NCBI GenBank assembly: GCA_021818475.1
Contig: JAKADZ010000005.1
Span: 1-59,009 of the forward strand
DNA: 59,009 nucleotides
Reading direction: 5' to 3'
DNA from: Nanobdellota archaeon
Lineage (GTDB): Archaea > Nanobdellota > Nanobdellia > Pacearchaeales > GW2011-AR1
The position numbers and the translations under genes are program-made. Shown here piece by piece: positions 44,882-53,255 of this stretch (within the stretch, counting starts at the first letter, position 1; each line of letters starts with the position of its first letter). The notes below the pieces were generated by a model. It was given only the letters and a program-made list of their open reading frames with translations, ran no database searches and had not been told where the DNA came from.

Positions 44882-46018
44882 ATGAAAAAGAGGAAAGGGC
44901 TTAGGAACATTTTTCTTTTGGGAAGTTCAAGTTTATTCAATGATGTCGGAAGCGAAGCGATAACTCCAATTATTCCCTTTTATACAACTGCCCTTGGAGG
45001 AACAGGAATAGCAATAGGGTTAATCAGCGGATTGCGTGAAGGGTTGGCTAGTTTTTTCAGCCTCCTTGGGGGATGGCTTTCAGATCATTTTGGAGAGAGA
45101 AAGGCATTTGTTTTTTTTGGATATCTTTTTTCTGCAATATGCAAATTTTTTATTTCCCTTGCTAATTCATGGCAGATGATAGTTTCTTTTGTCGGGCTGG
45201 AAAGATTTGGAAAATTAAGGGATGCTCCACGCGACGTTATAATAATGAGTTCTACGAAAAAACGCGGACATGGGTTTGGGGTTCAGGAAATGATGGACCG
45301 CGCAGGAGCAATTCTCGGAACTTTGCTTGTTATATTTTTATTCTGGGAACTGAAGATGGAGATTAAAACGATTATATTTCTTGCTGCAATAATCTCTGCC
45401 TTTTCCCTCATACCATTATTTTTTGTGAAAGAAAAAAAGACAAAAAAAATAAAGAAAAATTTACTTGCAGGAATTAAGCAGATTAACCCTAAATTAAAAT
45501 ACTTCATTATTGTTGCTTCAGTTTTCACCCTCTCTAATTTTGGCCTGTATTTGTTCCTGCTTTTGAGAGCTCAGGAAATTTCAGGAAGCATAGTTATTCC
45601 CCTTGTTATCTATGCAATTTTTAATCTTGTTTATTCTGTATTTTCTATCCCCTTCGGGAAATTATCCGACAGAATCGGAAGGAAAAAAGTTTTACTCATG
45701 GGGTATATTTTATTTTTTGTTATTAGTATTAGTTTTATCTTTGTAAATAATATTTTTTACCTTGCTGTCTTATTTGCTTTTTATGGGTTGGTTTATGCAA
45801 TCACCCAGCCTAACCAGAGAGCAATGGTTTCTGATTTAGCAGGAGAAATGAAAGGAACTTCCCTCGGATTTTACAGTTCTGTCGTAGGAATAGTCAATAT
45901 TGCAGGGGGATTAATTGCAGGAGTTTTGTGGGATGTAAGTTACGAAACAATGTTCATTTATACTTCTCTTGTTGCATTTATTTCAATAATTCTTCTGGGT
46001 TTTTTAAAGAGAAAATAA
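44882..46018 (+). CDS. MFS transporter
   Basis: About 12 TM; GGWLSDHFGERKAFVFFGY and GKLSDRIGRKKVLLMGY MFS loops. Confidence 0.9.
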   Translation: MKKRKGLRNIFLLGSSSLFNDVGSEAITPIIPFYTTALGGTGIAIGLISGLREGLASFFSLLGGWLSDHFGERKAFVFFGYLFSAICKFFISLANSWQMIVSFVGLERFGKLRDAPRDVIIMSSTKKRGHGFGVQEMMDRAGAILGTLLVIFLFWELKMEIKTIIFLAAIISAFSLIPLFFVKEKKTKKIKKNLLAGIKQINPKLKYFIIVASVFTLSNFGLYLFLLLRAQEISGSIVIPLVIYAIFNLVYSVFSIPFGKLSDRIGRKKVLLMGYILFFVISISFIFVNNIFYLAVLFAFYGLVYAITQPNQRAMVSDLAGEMKGTSLGFYSSVVGIVNIAGGLIAGVLWDVSYETMFIYTSLVAFISIILLGFLKRK

Positions 46019-46019
46019 A

Positions 46020-46192
46020 AAATTAAAAGAGGAAACTAAAGCAAGAGTTCACTACGTTCCCTCTCATTCGCTAACGCAAATGAAACAGGAAATTTTTTCA
46101 TTAGTCTAAATAAAGACAACTAATCGTTTTCTTTATCAAACTTTCCTTTGAGATAGGGTCATGCCTGAAATTAAAAAGAGGAAACTAAAGCA
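46020..46192 (+). repeat. Direct repeat AAATTAAA(A)AGAGGAAACTAAAGCA, two copies ~148 bp apart
   Basis: 46020-46043 and 46168-46192. Confidence 0.7.
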
Positions 46193-46320
46193 GCAAAGTA
46201 AGATCCAAAGATCGCTTTGACTGATTCTTTCTCCTCTTTTCTTATTTTAAAAATGATTTTATTTATTTAAGACTTTGCACCATTCAAAAGTTATAAAAAA
46301 TCAGAATTATTTAATTAAAT

Positions 46321-46629
46321 ATGGAAAGAAAAATTGAAGACCTGCTGGAAAAATATGAAATGGAATTTGATAGAGTTATTTCCGAGATTAAAAAGAACAG
46401 GGCTAAATTAGTTTTGCTTCAGTTTCCCGACGGTCTTAAAATTTATGCAACTGCTGTCGTGGATTATCTTCGGGAAAAAACAAATGCTGAATTTTTAATC
46501 TGGATGGGCAGCTGCTTCGGCGCATGTGATACTCCGACAGGAATAGAATATCTTACCCCAAAAATTGATATGGTCATTCAGTTTGGGCATAATGAATTAA
46601 TGCCTTCTTATGCTAAAAATTATAAATAA
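46321..46629 (+). pseudogene. dph2: N-terminal fragment of Dph2-like diphthamide synthase
   Basis: FPDGLKIYATAVVDYLREKT..LIWMGSCFGACDTPTGIEYL..MVIQFGHNELMP; stops at 102 aa, only the first conserved Cys region present. Confidence 0.65.
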
Positions 46630-46706
46630 TTATATAATCCTATAATTATATATATTTACTCGACGATAATTACATAATCTTATATACTGTAATATATATT
46701 TTCTAC

Positions 46707-46931
46707 TAGCTGGTGGACAGATCAGTTGTCCTGAAAAGGATGTTGCTGTAACAGCCTCTGTTAAGTGCTCAGCTATTAATGTAATGACTGGACTATAACT
46801 CATTATACGAAATCTGCACTTATTAAGCTTGAATACAGGACGAAGAAGATCACCTTTAAAATGAATCGGTAGGTTAAGATTGGTGTCGATATTCGTTTAA
46901 GGAACTTTTTCACTGAGTCCATATCCAGCTA
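46707..46931 (+). ncRNA. Candidate structured RNA (~225 nt) of unknown class
   Basis: Terminal helix TAGCTGG-TGGAC (46707-46718) with GTCCA-tat-CCAGCTA (46917-46931); internal TCCT-GAAA-AGGA tetraloop hairpin; upstream TATA-like TTATATAC; no long ORF. Confidence 0.5.
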
Positions 46932-46939
46932 TATTCAAT

Positions 46940-47092
46940 ATGATAAAAAAGAAAGCTGCCAGGAAAAAAACATCAAAAAAAATGCTGAAGAATCATTGCC
47001 GTTCTCCAAGCAATAAAAGCAAAGATTCTAAGGTAAAAAAATTGATGAAGCTTGCTAAATCAGGAAAGAAAAAGAAAAAACGCAAGAAATAA
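46940..47092 (+). CDS. 50-aa Lys-rich protein (absent from ORF track)
   Basis: MIKKKAARKKTSKKMLKNHCRSPSNKSKDSKVKKLMKLAKSGKKKKKRKK*. Confidence 0.5.
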   Translation: MIKKKAARKKTSKKMLKNHCRSPSNKSKDSKVKKLMKLAKSGKKKKKRKK

Positions 47093-47189
47093 TTTTAATC
47101 TACTAATTTTTGAAGGGGAATAATAAATTTTCTAAACTAGACAGTTAAGTCGCATATGTATTTTTAAATTATCTCCCTTAAATTTATTA

Positions 47190-47660
47190 ATGCCTCACAT
47201 CCATGATAAAATTGATTTTACTTCAGAAGTTTTTGTAGTTTATGATAACAAAGTTCTTTTGCGCAAACATGATAAATATAAGATTTGGTTAAGTGTTGGG
47301 GGACATATAGAATTAGATGAAGACCCAAATGAGGCTGCAGTCCGAGAGGTTAAAGAAGAAGTTGGACTAGATATTGAACTTTACAAATCGGAAGATATTT
47401 CTGACGTTGGCAATGCTGATTACAGAGAATTAATTCCTCCCATTTTTATGAATCGGCATAGGATAAATGAGTTGCATGAACATGTGACTTTAATTTATTT
47501 TGCTGAAGCTTTTACAGATAAGCTTGTTCTTTCTGAAACTGAAAAAAGTGAAGAATGCAAGTGGTTTAACCTGAGCGATTTAGATAATCCAACTTATAAT
47601 ATTCGGGAGAAAATTAGACATTATGCAAAGAAAGCTCTTGAAATTTTAGCAGTTAAATAA
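47190..47660 (+). CDS. NUDIX hydrolase
   Basis: Nudix box GGHIELDEDPNEAAVREVKEEVGLDI. Confidence 0.92.
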   Translation: MPHIHDKIDFTSEVFVVYDNKVLLRKHDKYKIWLSVGGHIELDEDPNEAAVREVKEEVGLDIELYKSEDISDVGNADYRELIPPIFMNRHRINELHEHVTLIYFAEAFTDKLVLSETEKSEECKWFNLSDLDNPTYNIREKIRHYAKKALEILAVK

Positions 47661-47678
47661 TTATTCTAAATATTTATA

Positions 47679-48383
47679 TTAAAACCATCCTAGAATTAAA
47701 GAAATACCTACTGCCAGTAATAATGTTCCTGCAATCAAATGCAGAATTCTGACATTTCTTTCTTTCCATTGCGATACTGTTTCTGTGGTTACAATTCCTT
47801 TGTAAATTACAATTGTAATTATTATCAGGGGAAGAACAATTATCAGGTTAAAATATGCAAGCCATGGCAATGCTCCAATTAATCCGAATTTTGAGAGCGA
47901 TTGTGTTGCGACAAGCAGAGGAGTTATTGTGCACGGCCCTAAAAATAAAGTTATGATAAATCCAGTCAGAAATGCTCCTACTGGCGAAGTTATCCTTTCA
48001 ATAAATTTTTTCGCTTTAGGGCGCATCCATATCGGCATTTCTGTGGCAAAACTTCCTTTTTTATAAAATAAAAAATCTTTTACCTGCAAACCCCCAACAA
48101 GCATGGAGATTATTGCAAATGAGTCTTTTATATAAACTGAATTTTGTTTCAGCACCCCGGTGAAAGTCTGGAATAACTGAACAAGAATAATTCCATAAAA
48201 TAAATATCCGATATAAACTGCGGAAATAAATGCAAAACCGGATAATAATACTTTTTTCTTTTTCTCAGGATTCTGCGAAAGGATTGTTACCAAAACAAGA
48301 ATTAACATCGCTATCTGGCAGGGATTTACTGAATTTACCAACGCCAGCAAACTAATTGTTCCTAGATTGAAAATATCTGTCAT
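47679..48383 (-). CDS. CcdA/DsbD-like membrane thiol-disulfide transporter
   Basis: ALVNSVNPCQIAML, TGFIITLFLGPCTITPLL, six TM helices. Confidence 0.82.
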   Translation of the reverse strand: MTDIFNLGTISLLALVNSVNPCQIAMLILVLVTILSQNPEKKKKVLLSGFAFISAVYIGYLFYGIILVQLFQTFTGVLKQNSVYIKDSFAIISMLVGGLQVKDFLFYKKGSFATEMPIWMRPKAKKFIERITSPVGAFLTGFIITLFLGPCTITPLLVATQSLSKFGLIGALPWLAYFNLIIVLPLIIITIVIYKGIVTTETVSQWKERNVRILHLIAGTLLLAVGISLILGWF

Positions 48384-48400
48384 AAATTATAAAATTAAAA

Positions 48401-49336
48401 TTGGGTTTTAAAGGTTTTGAAGAAACTGGTTATTTGTTCTATATATGTAGTAATGATATAGTGGTGACTATTAGAATAATTTATAAACTTTTGATACTAT
48501 TATATTTTGTGATTGGTTTAACGGATGCTGTTAATAAGAGTGAAGAAAGAAGTAATTTTAATAATTGCAATTTTCTTATTTCTGAAAGGAAAGAATTTGA
48601 AAACAAAGACATTTACGGATTGATTTCTTCACTGCAATTTTATAATTCCCTTGAATTTAAGGAGGCACTTTTGAGAATATTGCAGCTTTATTTTGACGGG
48701 CTTGTTGAGGGGGATAATGAAAATTATTTCAAAACTTTTGGAGAACAGCACGCAGCATTGAATTCTCTTTTAAGAGGGGCAAAACTTGCAGTTTCCGGTT
48801 TTTACCGAAAAGGAGGGAAATTCCTGCCCGGAGAGATTGCTGATATAATTTCCCCTTATTTTGATTCCTTTAGAAAATATGGTTCAAAAGAAATTTCCCG
48901 AGGGAGAACTTTATACGGACGTGAAAACGGAATTTTTGAATATGCCCTTGATGTCGCATTTAATCTGAACAAAAAAATTGATTTGATAGTTCCAATTGCA
49001 TCGGGGGGATTTGAGCCTGCACTCCTACTTTCTGATTATCTTGGAGTGGATTCTTTTCTGCCTGTTAGATTTTCGCGCAAGCAGAAGAAAGATATTTCCA
49101 TAATGGTTCCTCCTCAGATGTCAGGAGAATATTGCACTGAAAAAATTTGCGGGAAGAATGTACTTGTTGTTGACGACCTTGTTGAAAAAGGAATAACTGC
49201 GTCAAGAGCAGTAAATTTTGTGAATTCATTTCATCCCCGGGAAGTTTTTTTTACACTCGACTCTGAAGATAGTTTCCCTTTATATGAAAAAGGATTTTTA
49301 GAAATTTCTTCCTATGTTTTTAAATTGCGGGGATAA
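48401..49336 (+). CDS. Phosphoribosyltransferase-domain protein (true start probably downstream)
   Basis: IDLIVPIASGGFEPALLLSDYLG and KNVLVVDDLVEKGITASRAVNFV (PRPP motif). Confidence 0.75.
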   Translation: MGFKGFEETGYLFYICSNDIVVTIRIIYKLLILLYFVIGLTDAVNKSEERSNFNNCNFLISERKEFENKDIYGLISSLQFYNSLEFKEALLRILQLYFDGLVEGDNENYFKTFGEQHAALNSLLRGAKLAVSGFYRKGGKFLPGEIADIISPYFDSFRKYGSKEISRGRTLYGRENGIFEYALDVAFNLNKKIDLIVPIASGGFEPALLLSDYLGVDSFLPVRFSRKQKKDISIMVPPQMSGEYCTEKICGKNVLVVDDLVEKGITASRAVNFVNSFHPREVFFTLDSEDSFPLYEKGFLEISSYVFKLRG

Positions 49337-49342
49337 AATTAA

Positions 49343-49690
49343 TTAACATCCTGTAAGAGTTTGAAGTGTTGATATTGACTGAACTCCGACATACTGTTTT
49401 CCTTTTATTACCCATGTTGGAACAGCACTTATTCCTGCATCAGAACATTTTTGGCTGTTGTAATAACAATCCGTTGAATTCAGATACTTGAAATTATCCC
49501 CAAACATTGCTTCCTGGTCTGCACAGTGCGGGCATCCTGTTTCCACATAAATTGCTGAATTTTCCCCTATGCATTTTGCAACATTTGCTGAAGTCTGAAC
49601 AGAGGTTTTGTTAAAAATTAAATAACCTGCAAAAATAAGAACCGCTAAAATTACTACAATCGTTGCGATACTCTCTTTTTTTACTTTCAT
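49343..49690 (-). CDS. Membrane-anchored thioredoxin-like protein (CPHC)
   Basis: N-terminal TM; YVETGCPHCADQEAMFG...AVPTWVIKGKQYVG (cis-Pro). Confidence 0.85.
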   Translation of the reverse strand: MKVKKESIATIVVILAVLIFAGYLIFNKTSVQTSANVAKCIGENSAIYVETGCPHCADQEAMFGDNFKYLNSTDCYYNSQKCSDAGISAVPTWVIKGKQYVGVQSISTLQTLTGC

Positions 49691-49730
49691 AATTTTTTAT
49701 AGGAAATTATTCTTTTAAATCTTATGGAGA

Positions 49731-50098
49731 AACTGATTGCAAAAATTGAACGAAACCTAATCGGTTTTCTCTCACACATTTTCCCCTTGAAAGTGTGGTC
49801 AAGCCTGATCAGAAATTTTTGAGATAAATGAAAATTTGTCTTCTCGCGATTTCGCTCATTTATTCCCGCCCAACTCGTGACCTTGCTCAGTTTTTTTCTC
49901 CGCCATCCACCCCCACCACCGAAATTTGTCCTCGCAAGATCGCTTGCCCTCCCAAAAGGAAATTAATTTCTATTCGCGAAATAGCTTGAGTTTCGAGCAA
50001 GGAAAAATTTCCGATGAAAATTTGTTGATAGGGAAAGAAACTTAATGCGTTTGTTCAAATAACCTTGATTGATTAATACTCAAAAAAAGAGGTGATAA
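49731..50098. repeat. Dispersed intergenic repeat, locus C (mosaic)
   Basis: Shares segments with 7611-7765, 11317-11346, 25376-25410, 32616-32690, 40550-40575. Confidence 0.6.
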
Positions 50099-50101
50099 AA
50101 A

Positions 50102-50473
50102 TTATTGCTTAATATCTTCAAGTGCCTGCTTCTTTTTTATCTCAAGAATTTTTGCAAGATAACTGTCAAATTGTTTCTGTGCTATTTGCAATGCTTCTGC
50201 TCCTACCTCATCATTTGTATAAACTTTTGAATAATTTTCTCCTTGATTTACAGTTACTGATTTTAATTTCCTCTCTTTTCCTAAACTTATATAATCAATT
50301 TTTCGACCATCTTTTTTTGTAACATCAACCTCAATTTTTCTAGATAGAGAAGAGTAACTCAAACAATATACCTTTTCTCCATCAATAATTCCATTAAAAT
50401 CATAAATTGAAGGTGAACAACCTGTTAATCCAATCACTGTTCCAAGAATTAAGGTTTTTGTTAAATTTTTCAT
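50102..50473 (-). CDS. Putative lipoprotein
   Basis: MKNLTKTLILGTVIGLTGCSPS lipobox. Confidence 0.6.
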   Translation of the reverse strand: MKNLTKTLILGTVIGLTGCSPSIYDFNGIIDGEKVYCLSYSSLSRKIEVDVTKKDGRKIDYISLGKERKLKSVTVNQGENYSKVYTNDEVGAEALQIAQKQFDSYLAKILEIKKKQALEDIKQ

Positions 50474-50514
50474 GTTAATTTTTTATTTTGATTATTTAAA
50501 AGAATTATTATTCT

Positions 50515-50841
50515 CTAATAGTCCGGAATATCTTCATCAGGAGAAAATTTTTTCTGTGCTGTTTTTCCTGAACTTGATTTTGCAGAGCTCGCTGTTGAAC
50601 CTGCGCCTGAAGAAACTAAATCATTTGGAGAAATTGAATTAATCATCTGCTTGAATTCCTGAAACTTTTCTGCGGGAATTCTAAGTCCTTTTTTTGTCGG
50701 TCCTGAATATTTATCACTAGTTGTAAATTCTCTTATATCAACGCCGACTTTTCCGTTGTATTCTCTTATTCCTATTACAATATCAGTAGCAGTTCCCTGA
50801 TATTCCCCCTTATTTATTTTTCCGATGTCTTTTTCAACCAT
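50515..50841 (-). CDS. PC4/Sub1-like ssDNA-binding protein with acidic DEDIPDY tail
   Basis: Start ATG at 50841; GKVGVDIREFTTSDKYSGPTKKGLRIPAEKFQEFKQMI; tail SSSGKTAQKKFSPDEDIPDY. ORF-track start 50994 is too far upstream. Confidence 0.78.
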   Translation of the reverse strand: MVEKDIGKINKGEYQGTATDIVIGIREYNGKVGVDIREFTTSDKYSGPTKKGLRIPAEKFQEFKQMINSISPNDLVSSGAGSTASSAKSSSGKTAQKKFSPDEDIPDY

Positions 50842-50884
50842 GCAATAATAAAAAAAAGTTGGTTTAAATAGTTTTAGATAATCT

Positions 50885-50965
50885 AGGAAAATCTCTCCCC
50901 TCCCGCCCACCCCAAAAGAAAATAAATTAATGATAAAAGCGTTAATAGAAAAATAGGGAAAACAA
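50885..50965. repeat. Dispersed intergenic repeat, locus D
   Basis: CCTCCCGCCCACCCCAAAAGAAAAT..GTTAATAGAAAAATAGGGAAAAC. Confidence 0.5.
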
Positions 50966-51034
50966 AATATATAGATATACAAACATATTCTCAAGCATAA
51001 TTAAGGTTAAAAATGGTATTTTCATAGTTTTTGT

Positions 51035-51178
51035 ATGGCTGAAGAATGTCCTAAGTGTCATGGCACAGGAATTGTGAAAGAAAAAGACGGAAGTGTTCAT
51101 ACTTGCTGGGATTGTCTGCAAAGCGGAAAATATGATGTTCATTCAGAAAAAGTTCCTGACTCTAAAGTTAAGATTTAA
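51035..51178 (+). CDS. Small zinc-ribbon protein (47 aa, absent from ORF track)
   Basis: MAEECPKCHGTGIVKEKDGSVHTCWDCLQSGKYDVHSEKVPDSKVKI*. Confidence 0.65.
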   Translation: MAEECPKCHGTGIVKEKDGSVHTCWDCLQSGKYDVHSEKVPDSKVKI

Positions 51179-51202
51179 ATATTTCATATCTTATTCTACT
51201 GG

Positions 51203-52162
51203 ATGAAAAAAAGAAAGGTGAATGAAGTAAGGGATAAGAAAGGTTTGTCTGACATTGTTGTTACATTAATAATAATTGTTTTATCTCTCGTCGCTATCGG
51301 AGTTGTCTGGGTTGTTGTTTCAAATATTCTAAAATCAGGAACACAGCAGGCAACATCTTCCTTTGGTCAGTTATTTATTTCACTTAAGATACAAAATGTC
51401 ATAATTTATCCAACAGGAAATATTCAGGTAGTTGTGCAGAGGAATTCCGGGCAGGGAGATTTAAATGCTATTAATTTTATTGTTTCAGACGGAACAAATT
51501 CCAAAGTCATTAAACAACCGACGACAATGCAGGAATTAGGAAGCCAGACTTTTTTGTTATCTTCCTCTGATATCGGAATGTATGGAATTAATCAAATTTC
51601 TGTGGCACCTGTTGTTAACTCAAACGGGCAGGAAACTACCGGAAGTGTTCTTGATACTTATGATTTAAAAGATATAACTTTGAAATTTACAACAACCCAT
51701 TCTTCGGGAACAAATCCTTATACTTATTATAAAATTGCAAGCCCCAATTATGTAATTGCAAGCGGAGATTATTTGGAATATGATGTTTATTGTGAAACAA
51801 GCAGTCCGGTCTGTGATGCAGGTACAGAATTAGATTTCACCAGTTCGAGCGGGAGATCTTTAGGTCTTGTAGATCAAAATTCAATTTCTAACAATTTTGG
51901 CACACCTTCTGAAGCTCAATATGCAAGCGGGAAATGGTATCATAGAAAAGTAAATTTAGCTTCAGCAGTCGGGCAAAAAATTATCGCATTTGATTTAGTT
52001 GAAGAATCAGATACCCCCGGCAATTACATTTCTTATTATCGTAATATTGGAATAACTAATGGGGGAAATGTACAGTCAACAATTTATCAGAATGGTGATC
52101 CCTCGCTAAGTCAGATTAATTATGCAAATCTCGCTTCTAATTATGGAGTTAGCACGATTTAA
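51203..52162 (+). CDS. Class III signal peptide pilin-like protein with different C-terminal beta-rich head
   Basis: DKKGLSDIVVTLIIIVLSLVAIGVVWVVVSNILKSGTQQA, almost identical in DNA to 9281-9397; unrelated C-terminus. Confidence 0.8.
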   Translation: MKKRKVNEVRDKKGLSDIVVTLIIIVLSLVAIGVVWVVVSNILKSGTQQATSSFGQLFISLKIQNVIIYPTGNIQVVVQRNSGQGDLNAINFIVSDGTNSKVIKQPTTMQELGSQTFLLSSSDIGMYGINQISVAPVVNSNGQETTGSVLDTYDLKDITLKFTTTHSSGTNPYTYYKIASPNYVIASGDYLEYDVYCETSSPVCDAGTELDFTSSSGRSLGLVDQNSISNNFGTPSEAQYASGKWYHRKVNLASAVGQKIIAFDLVEESDTPGNYISYYRNIGITNGGNVQSTIYQNGDPSLSQINYANLASNYGVSTI

Positions 52163-53182
52163 TTATTCTTCTTCAAGAATAGGACTTATGTAAGGCTTTT
52201 CCTGAGATTGACTAATAATAGATTCTAATTTAGAAATCATTTGTTCGATTATTTTTTCTTTTGGTTCGTATATGTCAAATCTGGTTATTTCAGGAACTTT
52301 ACTTCCATATCTTTTACATGCTTCTCCGTAGAGTTCATCTATCCATGAAGTTGCATACCTGTGGTTTACCATTACCTGATATTCAAAATTTTTTTCATGA
52401 TCATCCAGAATTCTATTTCCGCAGCGCTGCCCTTTTAATGTTGCATAATCTATTATTTTCCAATTAGCAGGGCCAACTACTAAAAAAATATGTGTTGGGG
52501 GATTTCCAAATGCTATTTCATGTCCCGGCAGAGATAAATATTGTTCTCTTGAAATTCCGTCTGGAAGATTTTCTTTATCCTGAATTTGATAGCATGCAGA
52601 TTCCTCGCTTCTGCTTCGGATTATTATTTTCTTTTTTTCTCTTAGGATTTTTCTGAATCTGAAAAATTCTTCTGAACGGTATGCCTGATGTGCGAGAGCT
52701 GCTGCGATAGGATTCATCTCGCTAAAAAATTGTGAGCGGTATAATTCAAATCCGCGAACAGTCTGTCCTGCCCCTCTTCTTGTTGGCTCTTCCATAATCC
52801 AAGCATCTGCAGAACTGGGTTCTATATATTCGGTGATATCATTATGAACCATTGAAGCTATAATCAAATCTTTACTGTGACCATTTCCAATAAGCAAGTC
52901 GTTGGCATATTGCAGAAAATCTCTTGAAGACATTGTTGAAACTGATTTGCATTCATCTACCTCTTTCATGAACGATTTAAAATTTAGATAATTGTTTCCC
53001 CATGATCTTGATATTACTCTTTGAAATCTTTCCGAGTGAAATAAGGCTTCAATTTCTGTGCCCCTTATATCTCTAACTTTTTTTCCTTTTGTACTAAGAT
53101 GTTCTATTAATCCATCAATCTGTGTAGTTGTTCCGCTAAAATCGCAGCCAGAAATAACTAAATCAATAAACTTTTTTTCCAT
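52163..53182 (-). CDS. Thymidylate-kinase-like P-loop protein
   Basis: LVISGCDFSGTTTQIDGLIEHLSTKGKKV (Walker A variant), PSSADAWIMEEPTRRGAGQTVRGFELYR. Confidence 0.7.
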   Translation of the reverse strand: MEKKFIDLVISGCDFSGTTTQIDGLIEHLSTKGKKVRDIRGTEIEALFHSERFQRVISRSWGNNYLNFKSFMKEVDECKSVSTMSSRDFLQYANDLLIGNGHSKDLIIASMVHNDITEYIEPSSADAWIMEEPTRRGAGQTVRGFELYRSQFFSEMNPIAAALAHQAYRSEEFFRFRKILREKKKIIIRSRSEESACYQIQDKENLPDGISREQYLSLPGHEIAFGNPPTHIFLVVGPANWKIIDYATLKGQRCGNRILDDHEKNFEYQVMVNHRYATSWIDELYGEACKRYGSKVPEITRFDIYEPKEKIIEQMISKLESIISQSQEKPYISPILEEE

Positions 53183-53255
53183 ATGGCTTATAAAATTTAT
53201 TTTTCTTTTTAAAGAAATATCTTTTTAGAAATATATTTTAACTTAAACAAAACTT

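Noticed and set aside
46841-46860. AAGAAGATCACCTTT resembling the 16S rRNA 3' end
   Set aside because: Only ~10 nt, no surrounding rRNA sequence; likely chance.
46707-46931. Identification of the structured RNA as RNase P RNA or SRP RNA
   Set aside because: The GAGGAAAGUC-type P4 sequence and the GGAAG/AGCAG helix 8 signature were not found by eye; a UGUAAC resembling the SRP Alu motif is present but insufficient.
48401-48600. N-terminal TM extension of the phosphoribosyltransferase
   Set aside because: Region overlaps the likely promoter of the gene; AT-rich read-through probably makes the ORF start too early.
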